The notes beneath the pieces were generated by a model. The model saw nothing but the letters and a program-made list of their open reading frames with translations. It made no database searches and was not told the origin of the DNA. Both the position numbers and the translations under genes were made by a program. From Streptomyces sp. NBC_00490 (lineage in GTDB: Bacteria > Actinomycetota > Actinomycetes > Streptomycetales > Streptomycetaceae), in NCBI RefSeq assembly GCF_036013645.1, contig NZ_CP107869.1, positions 186,001 to 250,000 on the forward strand: 64,000 bases of DNA, read 5' to 3'. Of the stretch, positions 37,243-46,123 are shown one piece after another; position 1 is the first letter of the stretch, and the number at the start of each line of letters is the position of its first letter.

Positions 37243-39815
37243 TGCTCCGTCTCGCCCTGGCCACCCTGCGGTCGCGCGCAGGTGCCTTCGCCGCGACGTT
37301 CACCGCCCTGCTGCTTGCGGCGGCCGTGGTGAGCGCCTGCGGGGTGCTCCTCGAATCGGGGCTGCGCTCCGCACTTCCGCCGGAACGGTACGACAAGGCA
37401 CCGGTCATCGTGGCCGCGAGCCCGTCCGCGGAGCTGGAGGTCAAGTCCGCGGACGGGTCCCTCTACCGAAGCGCGCAGCCCCTTCCTGAACGGTCCCGTC
37501 TCGACGCATCCCTGGCCGATGCCATCGCCGCAATCGACGGCGTCACCTCGGTCGTGCCCGACCGCCGTGCCACGGTGCGTCTGCTGGCGGGGGGCCGCTC
37601 CGTCACCGGAGCGAACGGCGCCGTACCCCAGGCACACACATGGGAGAGCCGTGTCCTGGGCGGTTACCATCTCACCGCGGGGCACCGCCCCGAGACGTCC
37701 CGCCAAGTCGTCCTGGACGCCGACCTCGCCGAACGCGCCGGCCTGCGCGTCGGCGACGACGTCCGGCTGATGTCGACGGCCACGCCCCTCACCTTCGAGG
37801 TCACCGGCCTCGTGACCCTGGACAGGGGCCGCACCCCGCGGCAGTCGGTGCTCTTCGCCTCCACGGCCGCGGTCGAGAAACTGGCTCCGGCCTCGCGCAC
37901 GTCCGTCGACGCGTTCGGTGTGCTCACCGCTCCCGGGACACCGACGGGGCCGGTCGCCGAGCAGATCGAGAAGACGCTCAAGAACACGAACGCGTCCGTG
38001 TACACAGGCGGCGGGCGAGGCGAGGCGGAGTTCACCGACGTGGCGGTCGGCGCGGCAGCCCTGGTCGAGCTCGCCACCGCGATCGGCGGCAACGTCATGC
38101 TCGTGGCCGTCTTCGTCCTCTGCGCGACGACGTCGCTCGCCATCCGGCACCGACGGCGGGAGATGGCTCTGCTGCGCGCGATCGGCACCACGCCGGGGCA
38201 GCTGCATCGCATGATCGCCGCGGAGTCCGCCCTGGCCGGCCTGACCGCAGGGGTGCTGGGCTGCCCGCTCGGTGTCGGCGTCGTGTCCTGGCTCAGCGGC
38301 CAGTTCGCCGGACGCGGCATCGTGCCCCCGGACTTCCAGCCGGTGATCGGACCGCTGCCCTTCCTCACCGCTGTGACGGCCACCGTCCTGACCGCGATGG
38401 GAGCCGCCTGGTTCGCCGCCCGGCGTGCGGCGCGCATCCGCCCAACCGAGGCGCTGCGGGAGGCGGCGGCCGAGCCCGACCGTCTGGGCCGCGGACGGCT
38501 GGTGGCCGGCGGGGTCCTGCTCACTCTGGCGGTGTCCGTACTGGGCCTGGGCCTGGCCTACCGCACCGACTTCATGACCCTGGTCGGAATGGCCAATTCG
38601 CTGGTCCTGGTGCTCGTGATGGCGGCAGCGGTCCTCGGGCCGGTACTGACGCGCGCCGCGACCGCTCTGCTGGCCCCGCTGATGCTGCGTACCGGCGTAG
38701 CCGGGTGGCTCGCGGCGGCCAACTCCCGCGCGCACGCCGCCCGGACGGCGGCGGCCGTCACCCCGCTGATCCTGGCGGTGTCCTTCGCCGCGACCGTCGT
38801 CTTCACCCAGACCACCCAACTCGACAGGTCCGCTCAGGAGATCCGCTCGGGCACGATGGCCGACCAGGTGCTGACCTCCGCCGCCGGCGTGTCCCCGGAC
38901 CTGGCACGCCGGGCCGCTGCGCTGCCGGGCGTGTCGGCCGCCACCGGGGTCGTCCGTTCCAGGGCCGTGGGTGTGGGCTCCCTGCTCGGTACGGAGGAAA
39001 CCGTGTCCCTGACCGCGCAGGGCCTGCAGCCGTCCGCCCTGTCCGCCACGGTCGACCTGGACGCCCGCGAAGGCGACCTTGCGGACCTCGCTCCGGACAC
39101 GGTCGCCCTCAGCACGACGGCGTCTTCGTGGCTCGGGCTCGGCGTCGGGGACCGGGCTCACCTGTATCTCGGCGACGGCACACCCTTCACGGGCAAGGTG
39201 ATCGCCGTGTACGGGCGGGGGCTCGGCTTCGCTGACCTCACCTTCGACCACGACCTGCTGCTGTCGCATACCACCGCGGGGGTCGACCACTCGGTACTGG
39301 TCCGGTCCGGGTCCCGGTCCGGGGATGTCGCGGATCAGCTCTCCACGCTGGCTCGCGCATACCCGGGTACGGCACTGAGCGGCGCCCTAGCCGCGGACGA
39401 TCTGGTGGCCGAGCAGAGGGCGATGGCGTGGGTGAACTACGTGGTGGTGGGGCTGATCATCGCCTACACCGCGCTCACCGTCGTCAACACCCAGGCGATG
39501 AACACCGCCTCGCGGCAACGGGAGTTCGCCCTGCTGCGGCTGACCGGTGCCACCCGCGCGCAACTGCTCGGGATGGTGCGCCGGGAGAGCGCCGCGGTGG
39601 TGATCGTGGGAGCGGTCCTGGGGACACTCCTCGCCGCTCCCCCGCTGGCGTTGGTTGCGCTCGCCCTGACTGGCGGGCCGATGCCCACGGTGCCGGTGCC
39701 GGGCTGGCTCGCGATCGTCGGCACGACGGGTCTGCTGGCGGTGGCCGGGGCGCTGCTGCCCAGCCGCCTGATGCTCCGTGCCCGGCCGGTGGACGCCATC
39801 GGGACGAAGGACTGA
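37242..39815 (+). CDS. FtsX-like ABC permease
   Basis: This 857-residue membrane protein has an N-terminal helix, a large extracytoplasmic domain, a first FtsX unit of helices (about 270-410, with IRHRRREMALLRAIGTTPGQ), a central pair of helices, a second extracytoplasmic domain and a C-terminal FtsX unit (about 715-850, with RQREFALLRLTGATRAQLLG). The duplicated layout is normal for actinomycete permeases of this type, which export peptides or antibiotics or sense them together with two-component systems. It forms an operon with the ATPase at 36454. Confidence 0.92.
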   Translation: MLRLALATLRSRAGAFAATFTALLLAAAVVSACGVLLESGLRSALPPERYDKAPVIVAASPSAELEVKSADGSLYRSAQPLPERSRLDASLADAIAAIDGVTSVVPDRRATVRLLAGGRSVTGANGAVPQAHTWESRVLGGYHLTAGHRPETSRQVVLDADLAERAGLRVGDDVRLMSTATPLTFEVTGLVTLDRGRTPRQSVLFASTAAVEKLAPASRTSVDAFGVLTAPGTPTGPVAEQIEKTLKNTNASVYTGGGRGEAEFTDVAVGAAALVELATAIGGNVMLVAVFVLCATTSLAIRHRRREMALLRAIGTTPGQLHRMIAAESALAGLTAGVLGCPLGVGVVSWLSGQFAGRGIVPPDFQPVIGPLPFLTAVTATVLTAMGAAWFAARRAARIRPTEALREAAAEPDRLGRGRLVAGGVLLTLAVSVLGLGLAYRTDFMTLVGMANSLVLVLVMAAAVLGPVLTRAATALLAPLMLRTGVAGWLAAANSRAHAARTAAAVTPLILAVSFAATVVFTQTTQLDRSAQEIRSGTMADQVLTSAAGVSPDLARRAAALPGVSAATGVVRSRAVGVGSLLGTEETVSLTAQGLQPSALSATVDLDAREGDLADLAPDTVALSTTASSWLGLGVGDRAHLYLGDGTPFTGKVIAVYGRGLGFADLTFDHDLLLSHTTAGVDHSVLVRSGSRSGDVADQLSTLARAYPGTALSGALAADDLVAEQRAMAWVNYVVVGLIIAYTALTVVNTQAMNTASRQREFALLRLTGATRAQLLGMVRRESAAVVIVGAVLGTLLAAPPLALVALALTGGPMPTVPVPGWLAIVGTTGLLAVAGALLPSRLMLRARPVDAIGTKD

Positions 39816-40150
39816 CGGAGTGACGAGTGGTCGCCGGGGAGGGGCCGACTGATAGCGTGCGCTCCCCTGCGGCATGTACCAGGTCGGGGGTCCACGCCGG
39901 TTCGGGGCTGCCTCACCAGCCTCCACCTGCCGCGCCTGCTGCACAACGCCGTCACGGCCCTTGTTGCTGGCCACCCCCTTCTCCTGCGTGCCGCCGTGAC
40001 CGACGCGTCGGTCACGTGCCGCCCGCGCCCGCCGGGGCGGCGGGGCGGCGGGACGGCGGGAGCGTGGTTCCCCGCCCCTTCGGGTTGCGCAGCTAGGCGT
40101 ACGCTCCGTCACGATGCTCCCTGTCAGCCCGGCCGTACGGGGACCTCACG

Positions 40151-40188
40151 CTCGTTCCCGGACAGTGGCGTGCCTGTCCGGGAACGAG
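40151..40188. terminator. Bidirectional terminator hairpin
   Basis: A perfect 15-bp stem (CTCGTTCCCGGACAG at 40151-40165, complement at 40174-40188) with an 8-nt loop lies between the convergent permease (ends 39815) and the large secreted protein gene (ends 40199). The remaining bases 39816-40150 show no gene. Confidence 0.8.
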
Positions 40189-40198
40189 GGAGTGACTG

Positions 40199-43138
40199 CT
40201 ACGACGCGGACGGCGAAGGCGTCACCGCGTCCGAGGGTTTGCCGGGCAGCGGCTCGAAGGCCAGGGCGTCCCAGGCGATCGAGTCGTCGCCGGTGCCGTT
40301 CGCGGTGTGCGAGCTCAGCAAGACTCTCGGCGTGCCGTGGAACTCGTACGACCCCAGCGAGACCCAGGTGTTCTTGCCGCCGGTGTCCTGAGAGATCGTC
40401 TTGTCCACGACCGTGCCGTCACCGAGGTCGATGTGGTACGTCGCCTGGTCGGTGTCGGCCTGGTGGTCGGGCAGGTGCACCATCACCCGGGCCCAGCCCT
40501 TGATCTCGCGGTCGGGCGTCCAGGTGCCGGTGACGACCGAGTCGGTGAGGTCGGCCACCCGGGTGTGCGTGAACCAGAAGTGGCCGCCGAAGCCCGCACC
40601 GAGCTGATGGAAGTCGATCTTCGACGGGTAGACGGTCGCCCCGTTCTGCTCGGCGGAGCCGAAGGTGAACTCCAGGGTGCCCCGGCTCACCCAGTTCCTC
40701 TTGCTCGCGCAGGGGTTGGTGGCTCCGACCCGGAACTTCACGGTGTTGGGCACGTCGTCCACGATCAGGGCGTTCGGCGGGAGGGCGGAGGTGCAGGCCG
40801 CCGGGTGGACCGGGGTGAGCGTCGGTTCCGGGTCACCCGCCTGATACTTCAGCACCTCCGTGCCGCACGTCGTGGCGCAGTCCGTCCACGACACCGGCTG
40901 GTGCCACCAGCACTTGAAGTCGTCCCGCTGGCAGGGGCCCTCGGGCTGGCTGGATCCCTCGACCTTGCGGGGCTTGGAGATGTCGCATTCATTGCCGGCG
41001 GGCTTGCAGAAGGTGTCGTGCGCGGGTTCGGCGTCCGGCGCACTGCCGGTGGGCCAGCGGCCGACGGCGAAGGCCTTGCCGGTGGTGCCGGTGGCCGGGT
41101 CGGTCTTCTGCTGGGAGTAGGCCGCCCAGCCCAGGACCCGCTCCGGGTAGGACCACAGGTTGGGGGTGCGGGCGTCGTCATAGCCGGACGACAGGAACAT
41201 CTTCCGGTCCGCCGGGTAGATGCCGTTGGCCGGGTTGTTGAACCAGCCCAGGCCCCAGGGAGCGGCGGAGTCGGAGGAATCGGGCTGGTTGAGGCCGCTG
41301 TTGTAGGCCCACAGCGCGAACCACCAGTTCTCCAGGTACTTCGGGTCACCGCCGCCTGCGAGAACGCCCTTGTCGTAGAGCTGGTTCCACTTGTCCTGGA
41401 GGATCTGCAGACCGGCGGCGATGTTGGCCGCGTAGTCCACCGTGATCGCCTGCTGCTGCTCGGCGGTGTAGGTGGTGTCCGACTTCGCCATGCCGCTGGT
41501 CACCTGGGAGATACCGTAACCGCAGTCGGCGGCGGCCCAGTTGACGGTGTGGACGCTACCGCCGTTGCCGTAGTAACCGCCCTGGGTGAAGTTGCCGCTC
41601 TCGCCGGCCGTCGCCCGGGAGGTGGCCTGGATCAGGTTGGACTCCTGGGCGAGGACACCGAGCATGATCTGCGCGGGCACCCGGCCGCCACCCTTGAGCT
41701 CGTGGGACGGGAACAGACCCTGCGGGGTGTAGGACGCCAGGTCGGTGCCGTTCCATCCGGCGCGCCGCCGCACGTCCAGCTTGCCCTGTACGGCGAGGTC
41801 TGCAGCCCACTCGACCATGGCGGCGGAGGGCTGGAGCGACTGCAGCTTCGGGTCGTTGCGGGTGACCGCGCAGGCCCGGTCCGGGTCGGTGGTGGTGGTC
41901 GCCGGGCCGTCGTCGGAAGAAGCGGGGGACGCGGTGGTGCCTTCCGGGGTGATGCCGTCCGTGTGCATCCCGTCCGACAGGGCCGGGGACTGCTCGTCGC
42001 CCTGGGCCTGCTCCGGCGCCCTGGGCTTCACCCGGAAGCCGAGGGTGGCACCGGTGCCGGACAGGACGGCGTCGATGCCAACGGGCCGCGCGGTGCCGGC
42101 GGAGGCCTTCTTGCCGCCCGCCGCCTCGGTGCCGCTGCCGACGGCGGTCAGGGCGAGCGTGCCGGTGGTGGAGACCTCGGCGGTGGCCGGGACGTCCAGC
42201 GCCTTCCAGCTCTTCGGCAGGGCGGATTCCGTTACGGCGTCCTGCGCGTCCTTCCCGGTGAGGTAGACCCGGCCGCCGGTGCCGCGCACCGCGAGCGCGC
42301 CGAGGGCGCCGGAGCCGAGCAGTTTGTCGGAGCCTGCCGAGGTGACCCGGTGGACCTGCGTCTTCTTCCCGGCCGGGACCTGGTAGGCCAGGCCGCTGTG
42401 TGCGTCCGGCACCAGCCGGAACGGTGTTCCCGCGGTCCGGGCCAGAGTGCTGGTGTCGCCATGGGCGTCCACCGAGAGGACGGAGTTGCCCAAGGCCGCC
42501 GCGATCTTGTTCCCGAGAGGCACGGCGGAGGTCAACTGACCGGGCACGGCCTGCTGGCGTACCAGCCGCCCCTGCCGGGCGTCGACGGTCAGCAGTTGTG
42601 TGCCGTCGCCCTGCGGCCGGGAGAGCACGGCCTGTTCGCCGTCGCCGCAGCCGGGGTTGAAGTAGGCGAGGGAGACCAGCTCCGGCAGCTTGGTCACCTT
42701 GCCGTCGGCCAGGTCGACCACGGCCGCGAACGCGCGCCGCTGGAAGCTCTCCTGGTCGTTGACGGCCTGCCGGGGCGCGTAGACCACGACCGCGCGGTCG
42801 CCGGAGCCCGTCACGCAGGTCTGGCCGATCCACTGGTCTGTGTCGATGCCCGGCTCGGAGAGGGTGGCGGCGGTGCGCCACTTGTAGGCGTGTGCGGCGT
42901 CGGCGACCAGCACGTGCAGTCCGGTGGCGTCGCCGTCGTAGGTGACCATGCGGTCGCCGGACTTCTGCCACCCGGGGGGCAGTTGGGAGGTGTCGGTGAC
43001 GTGGTCCGCCGGTGTCGGGACGGCCGGGTCGGAGGAGGAGGAAGTCAGGGCTGCCGATGCCAGCGGTGCGACGAGCGCCATCGCCAGCATGGACAGACCG
43101 CCGGCCGCGGCTATCCGGCCACGTCGGCTCTTCGGCAC
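40199..43138 (-). CDS. Large secreted lysozyme-like protein with golvesin-like C-terminal domain
   Basis: From GTG 43138 the product is 979 residues; an in-frame TTG at 43183 is an alternative. The signal peptide reads KSRRGRIAAAGGLSMLAMAL with a cut near ASA. Residues ~50-380 form a beta-rich, propeller-like region. Residues ~450-720 contain a soluble lytic transglycosylase-like fold: VPAQIMLGVLAQESNLIQAT (candidate catalytic Glu), AADCGYGISQVTSGM and FALWAYNSGLNQP. The C-terminal ~150 residues (GHFWFTHT, GWARVMVHLPDHQADTDQAT, YHIDLGDGTVVDKTI) resemble the golvesin C-terminal-like domain. In other Streptomyces such proteins often precede RHS-type toxin genes; none is adjacent here. It probably acts at the cell wall or outside. 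Upstream DNA is AT-rich. Confidence 0.75.
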   Translation of the reverse strand: MPKSRRGRIAAAGGLSMLAMALVAPLASAALTSSSSDPAVPTPADHVTDTSQLPPGWQKSGDRMVTYDGDATGLHVLVADAAHAYKWRTAATLSEPGIDTDQWIGQTCVTGSGDRAVVVYAPRQAVNDQESFQRRAFAAVVDLADGKVTKLPELVSLAYFNPGCGDGEQAVLSRPQGDGTQLLTVDARQGRLVRQQAVPGQLTSAVPLGNKIAAALGNSVLSVDAHGDTSTLARTAGTPFRLVPDAHSGLAYQVPAGKKTQVHRVTSAGSDKLLGSGALGALAVRGTGGRVYLTGKDAQDAVTESALPKSWKALDVPATAEVSTTGTLALTAVGSGTEAAGGKKASAGTARPVGIDAVLSGTGATLGFRVKPRAPEQAQGDEQSPALSDGMHTDGITPEGTTASPASSDDGPATTTTDPDRACAVTRNDPKLQSLQPSAAMVEWAADLAVQGKLDVRRRAGWNGTDLASYTPQGLFPSHELKGGGRVPAQIMLGVLAQESNLIQATSRATAGESGNFTQGGYYGNGGSVHTVNWAAADCGYGISQVTSGMAKSDTTYTAEQQQAITVDYAANIAAGLQILQDKWNQLYDKGVLAGGGDPKYLENWWFALWAYNSGLNQPDSSDSAAPWGLGWFNNPANGIYPADRKMFLSSGYDDARTPNLWSYPERVLGWAAYSQQKTDPATGTTGKAFAVGRWPTGSAPDAEPAHDTFCKPAGNECDISKPRKVEGSSQPEGPCQRDDFKCWWHQPVSWTDCATTCGTEVLKYQAGDPEPTLTPVHPAACTSALPPNALIVDDVPNTVKFRVGATNPCASKRNWVSRGTLEFTFGSAEQNGATVYPSKIDFHQLGAGFGGHFWFTHTRVADLTDSVVTGTWTPDREIKGWARVMVHLPDHQADTDQATYHIDLGDGTVVDKTISQDTGGKNTWVSLGSYEFHGTPRVLLSSHTANGTGDDSIAWDALAFEPLPGKPSDAVTPSPSAS

Positions 43139-43527
43139 CCGCCAGCGGTGCCTTCCACCTGAATGTTTACGAGAAACGCGCAAGGTGTTTAGTCCGTTTT
43201 CACTTGTGCAGTTCGGATGCCGACCTCTATGGCTCCCCCAGGCCGACGAAGCGGAAGTTATCAATCCGATGTGTACGCACAAGGAGAACAAGGGGTGTTA
43301 CCGAGCGGTATTCACGAAATTCACACCAGGTGTGGAGAGTGATTCTCATTTCCCGCCCAACTGCCCATTATTTACCGAATGCTTGACTCGTTCATTGCAC
43401 GGAACTCAAGAATCGGCCCCTGCACCGTCGGCTGAGCCGCCGTCGGGCTACTTCGCGACCGGGCCCTTGTGGCCCGACACCCGGGCGATCCACGTGATGA
43501 AGTCGCCGCGGTCCTCGCCGCCCACAA
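43139..43527. other. AT-rich upstream region and short C-terminal scrap
   Basis: About 390 bp, visibly lower in G+C (notably 43181-43420), probably the promoter region of the large secreted protein. On the minus strand 43445-43527 reads GGEDRGDFITWIARVSGHKG PVAK and stops; it abuts the IS701 target site and may be a small gene or a gene end. No family was recognised. Confidence 0.4.
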
Positions 43528-43555
43528 CTAATACTCCAGCCGTAGATCGTGATCT

Positions 43556-44872
43556 TCATGTCTGATTCGCGGCTTGTCGGCGGTAACGGCTGGCCTGGGC
43601 TCGGGCCTGGTGGCGGCGGCGCCAGGCGGACCAGCGGAGCCGGTGGGCTGCATCGTGCACGGGCCGGACGATCAGCGTCGTGAACAGTCGCTGGATCTCG
43701 TTGCAGGTGAGCGGGATCAGCTCGTCCGGGGCGGGATGGCGGGCGTGTTCGTCGGCGCGGACGACGGCGAGGAAGGCGTGAGCGAGCATGGCGAGGGTGA
43801 CCCAGCGGGACCAGGAGGTACGGCGGCGAACCTGGTGCTCGTCGAGTGCGGCCAGGCCCTTTCCGGATTGGAAGAACTCCTCCACCCGCCATCTTGATCC
43901 AGCGACTCTGACCAGCACGGCCAACGGCACGGACGCGGGCGAGTAGCAGCGGTAGTAGGCGAGTTCACCGGTGCTGCGGTTACGGCGGATCAGCAGCTGA
44001 CGACTCCCGGGGCGGGGGTCGGCGAGGTCGATGACTGCCCAGTTGTAGAAGCGGTGCCCCTTGGCCCCGGCCCCTGCCGATAGCTTCTGCCAGGCCCGCT
44101 TGGGCACCTTCTTGGACAAGATGTCCGCACGGAACTTCCCTGCACCGGTGGTGACTTCGTGCGAGCAGGCCACCGCGAGGACGTAGCCGGTGTCGCGTTC
44201 CTCCAGTGCGGTTCGCAGCTTCGGGTTGCCGCCGTAGACCTCGTCCCCCGCCACCCAGGCAGCCTGATGGCCGGCGTCCAGGAACCGGGCGACCATACGA
44301 GTGGCCAGCTCCGGCTTGGTCGCGAAGACGGTGTCCTCGTCCAGGCCCGCAGCCCGGCAGCGGTCGGGGTCCAAAGTCCAGGAGCGCGGAACGTAGAGTT
44401 CCCGGTCCACGGCGGTGTGGCCGCGCTGACCCGCGTAGACCAGATAGACAGCGACTTGGGAGTTCTCAATCCTGCCAGCGGTGCCGGTGTACTGGCGCTG
44501 CACCCCGACCGTGCTGGTGCCCTTCTTCACGTCCCCGGTCTCGTCGACCACCAGTACCGCCCGGTCGTCGTGCAGATGCTCCACCACGTACTCCCGTACG
44601 TCATCGCGTACCGCATCGGCATCCCACTTGGCCCGGCCCAACAGGTGCTGCATACCGTCCGGAGTGGTCTCGCCGGCCCACTCCGCGATTGTCCAGCAGT
44701 TCTTGCGTGGCAGGTCGGCCAATAGACCGAGCACCAACCGCGCCGCCCTGCGCCGGGGTTCGACCCGCGCGAAGCGCCCCGCGATCCGGCCCATCAGACC
44801 CTCGAACGCGTCCCGCCAACGGGCGGGTTCTATGCTGTGACCTGCGGCCACCGTCTCTTCGTCAGTCCACAC
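43556..44872 (-). CDS. IS701-family transposase (intact)
   Basis: This 438-residue DDE transposase starts at GTG 44872 (weak ribosome-binding site GTGAG) and stops inside the left inverted repeat. Catalytic positions are Asp110 (LVVDETGDVKKGTSTVG), Asp210 (WVAGDEVYGGNPKLR) and Glu331 or Glu332 (WRVEEFFQSGKG). Conserved blocks NCWTIAEWAGETTPDGMQHL and VLAVACSHEV are as in Streptomyces IS701 proteins. No frameshift is present, so it is probably active. Confidence 0.95.
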   Translation of the reverse strand: MWTDEETVAAGHSIEPARWRDAFEGLMGRIAGRFARVEPRRRAARLVLGLLADLPRKNCWTIAEWAGETTPDGMQHLLGRAKWDADAVRDDVREYVVEHLHDDRAVLVVDETGDVKKGTSTVGVQRQYTGTAGRIENSQVAVYLVYAGQRGHTAVDRELYVPRSWTLDPDRCRAAGLDEDTVFATKPELATRMVARFLDAGHQAAWVAGDEVYGGNPKLRTALEERDTGYVLAVACSHEVTTGAGKFRADILSKKVPKRAWQKLSAGAGAKGHRFYNWAVIDLADPRPGSRQLLIRRNRSTGELAYYRCYSPASVPLAVLVRVAGSRWRVEEFFQSGKGLAALDEHQVRRRTSWSRWVTLAMLAHAFLAVVRADEHARHPAPDELIPLTCNEIQRLFTTLIVRPVHDAAHRLRWSAWRRRHQARAQASRYRRQAANQT

Positions 44873-44880
44873 AACTCACG

Positions 44881-44900
44881 ATGATCAACGGTGGCCGCAG
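44881..44900. repeat. Internal repeat unit 1 of the IS701 element
   Basis: ATGATCAACGGTGGCCGCAG here matches 45384-45403 (ATGGTCAATGGTGGCCGCGC) in 16 of 20 positions, in the same orientation. The two copies bracket the toxin-like gene: one lies just upstream of the transposase start, the other after the toxin stop. They could be binding sites. Confidence 0.5.
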
Positions 44901-45004
44901 CCGTCTTATCGTCGGCCCTGACCAGCCAACATTACGATCTGTGCCTGGAGTAGGCGGCGGTCGAAGGGGCGACGCAGGCGCACCGTCCCGTATCAGGAGG
45001 ACAT

Positions 45005-45337
45005 ATGCGACGTGGCGAAGTCTGGTGGGCAGATTTCAACGAGCAGCGGGCAGTCGTACTGCTGTCGGGAGAAGAGGCGTCCGGTTTCTTGGCGATGCAG
45101 GTCGTCGCTCCCGCGGGCACCGATCTCAGCGGCGTGGCCGTTGAGTTGGCAGTAGGTGCCCCCGAAGGACTGCCTCTCGAAGGCGTCCTGAGAGTCGCAC
45201 TTCCACGTCCCGACCTCATCCCTTGCACTTGGCTGGTCACCCTGGCCAGGGAAGACCTGACCGGGCAGGCGGGCGTCCTGCCGTCCGCGAAGCTCAGCGA
45301 GATCGAGGATGCCCTTCGTCTCGGTGGACTCAAGTAG
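45005..45337 (+). CDS. PemK/MazF-type toxin-like protein carried inside the IS701 element
   Basis: This 110-residue protein starts at ATG 45005 with AGGAGG 4 bases upstream. The N-terminal RRGEVWWADFNEQRAVVLLS is the classic MazF/PemK opening (GEVWWvdfd...RPVVVLS), and later segments fit the fold (AMQVVAPAGTDLSGVAVELA, TWLVTLAREDLT, KLSEIEDALRLGG). MazF proteins are usually sequence-specific endoribonucleases. The conserved Thr of the TxxVR-type motif near the middle is not obvious (GVLRVALPRPD), so activity is uncertain. No antitoxin gene is visible within the element: both sides are occupied by the transposase and the right end. It may stabilise the element or regulate transposition. Confidence 0.82.
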   Translation: MRRGEVWWADFNEQRAVVLLSGEEASGFLAMQVVAPAGTDLSGVAVELAVGAPEGLPLEGVLRVALPRPDLIPCTWLVTLAREDLTGQAGVLPSAKLSEIEDALRLGGLK

Positions 45338-45383
45338 GCAGAGAGGGATGGACGCCGCCGATGGCGCGGCCGGTCTCGTCGAG

Positions 45384-45403
45384 ATGGTCAATGGTGGCCG
45401 CGC
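45384..45403. repeat. Internal repeat unit 2 of the IS701 element
   Basis: ATGGTCAATGGTGGCCGCGC is the second copy of the repeat at 44881-44900 and lies 25 bp inside the right inverted repeat. Confidence 0.5.
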
Positions 45404-45452
45404 CATATCAGCGGCGCCCCCAGTGACAAGATCACGATCTACGGCTGGAGTA

Positions 45453-45545
45453 CTAAGCGACTCGGCAGACCTCCTTCAGCAGGGTCGCGGAGCCCTCTTT
45501 CTCCGGCGGGCTTGCGCCGCTATAGGGCGCCTGCAAAGCCTGTCA
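45453..45545 (-). pseudogene. C-terminal scrap of an unrecognised gene next to the IS target site
   Basis: The minus-strand frame reads APYSGASPPEKEGSATLLKE then VCRVA and stops with TAG inside the CTAA target duplication. The codons look like a real protein end. Upstream it is cut by IS5-type debris, so the gene is truncated. No family was recognised. Confidence 0.35.
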
Positions 45546-45593
45546 GCGGCAAGTCGTCTGGTAGCGGGGAGGTGACGTGCTTTCGGGTGCTGG

Positions 45594-45955
45594 GGTGTGC
45601 GGGCTGCGTACCCGTTACTCGACGGATCTGCCCGATGCGGAGTGGGCGATTTTCTGTCCGCTGGTTCCGGGGGTCAGGCCCGTGGACGGCCGGCAAAACA
45701 CACACGACGGGAGATCCTGAACGCATTGGTGTACTGGTGGCGGGCCGGGTGCGCCTGGAGACTGCTGCCGCATGAACTGCCGCCCGGGCAGACGGTCTAC
45801 CACTACTGGCGGCGGTGGCAGCAAGAGGGCGTGTGGGAAGTGATGTTGATGGCTCTGCGGGAACGCGAGCGGGCACAGCTCGGCCGTGATCCCACTCCCA
45901 GTGCGGCCGCCGTGGACAGCCAGAGCGTGCTGCTGGCCACCGACGCGGCGCAGCG
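45594..45955 (+). pseudogene. IS5-family transposase N-terminal remnant
   Basis: One frame reads LRTRYSTDLPDAEWAIFCPL and after a shift near 45685 another reads GRPAKHTRREILNALVYWWR, AGCAWRLLPHELPPGQTVYH, YWRRWQQEGVWEV and DPTPSAAAVDSQSVLLATDA. This is the first half of a Streptomyces IS5-type transposase up to the first catalytic Asp (VDSQSV). The rest is gone. Confidence 0.82.
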
Positions 45956-46123
45956 CATTCCGCGCTCCCACCCACCTGGAGCGCGGCCGGCGCTCTGCGG
46001 CCATGACTGTCCTCCGGAGCGAGGATCATCGCCGTCTTCCACAATCCGGGGCCGGCTGGCGTTCGGGCTCCCGAAGGCACCCTCCCCCGGTCGCCTTACA
46101 CGTGACGCGGCCGGGGGAGCGAT

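Larger units (their letters stand above)
43532..45452 (-). mobile_element. Complete IS701-family insertion sequence with MazF/PemK-like passenger gene
   Basis: The element is 1921 bp. Its ends are perfect 25-bp inverted repeats at 43532-43556 (starting TACTCCAGCCGTAG) and 45428-45452. It is flanked by a 4-bp direct repeat CTAA at 43528-43531 and 45453-45456, fitting the YTAR target duplication of IS701-family elements. It carries a full-length transposase gene (43556-44872, minus) and a divergent toxin-like gene (45005-45337, plus). Intact ends, target duplication and intact frames indicate a recent insertion. The left repeat includes the transposase stop codon. Confidence 0.95.

Noticed and set aside
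36585..39290. 901-codon minus-strand frame opposite the ABC ATPase and permease
   Set aside because: It is the antisense shadow of two well-supported genes and encodes a Gly/Gln/Arg-rich sequence without domains.
40307..43162. 951-codon plus-strand frame opposite the lysozyme-like gene
   Set aside because: Shadow frame, Gly/Val/Arg-rich with no recognisable domain; the opposite strand has a signal peptide and clear domains.
43392..43892. Minus-strand frame reading MKITIYGWS across the IS701 left end, glutaredoxin-like at first sight
   Set aside because: The motif is encoded by the terminal inverted repeat itself and the frame is a shadow of the transposase gene.
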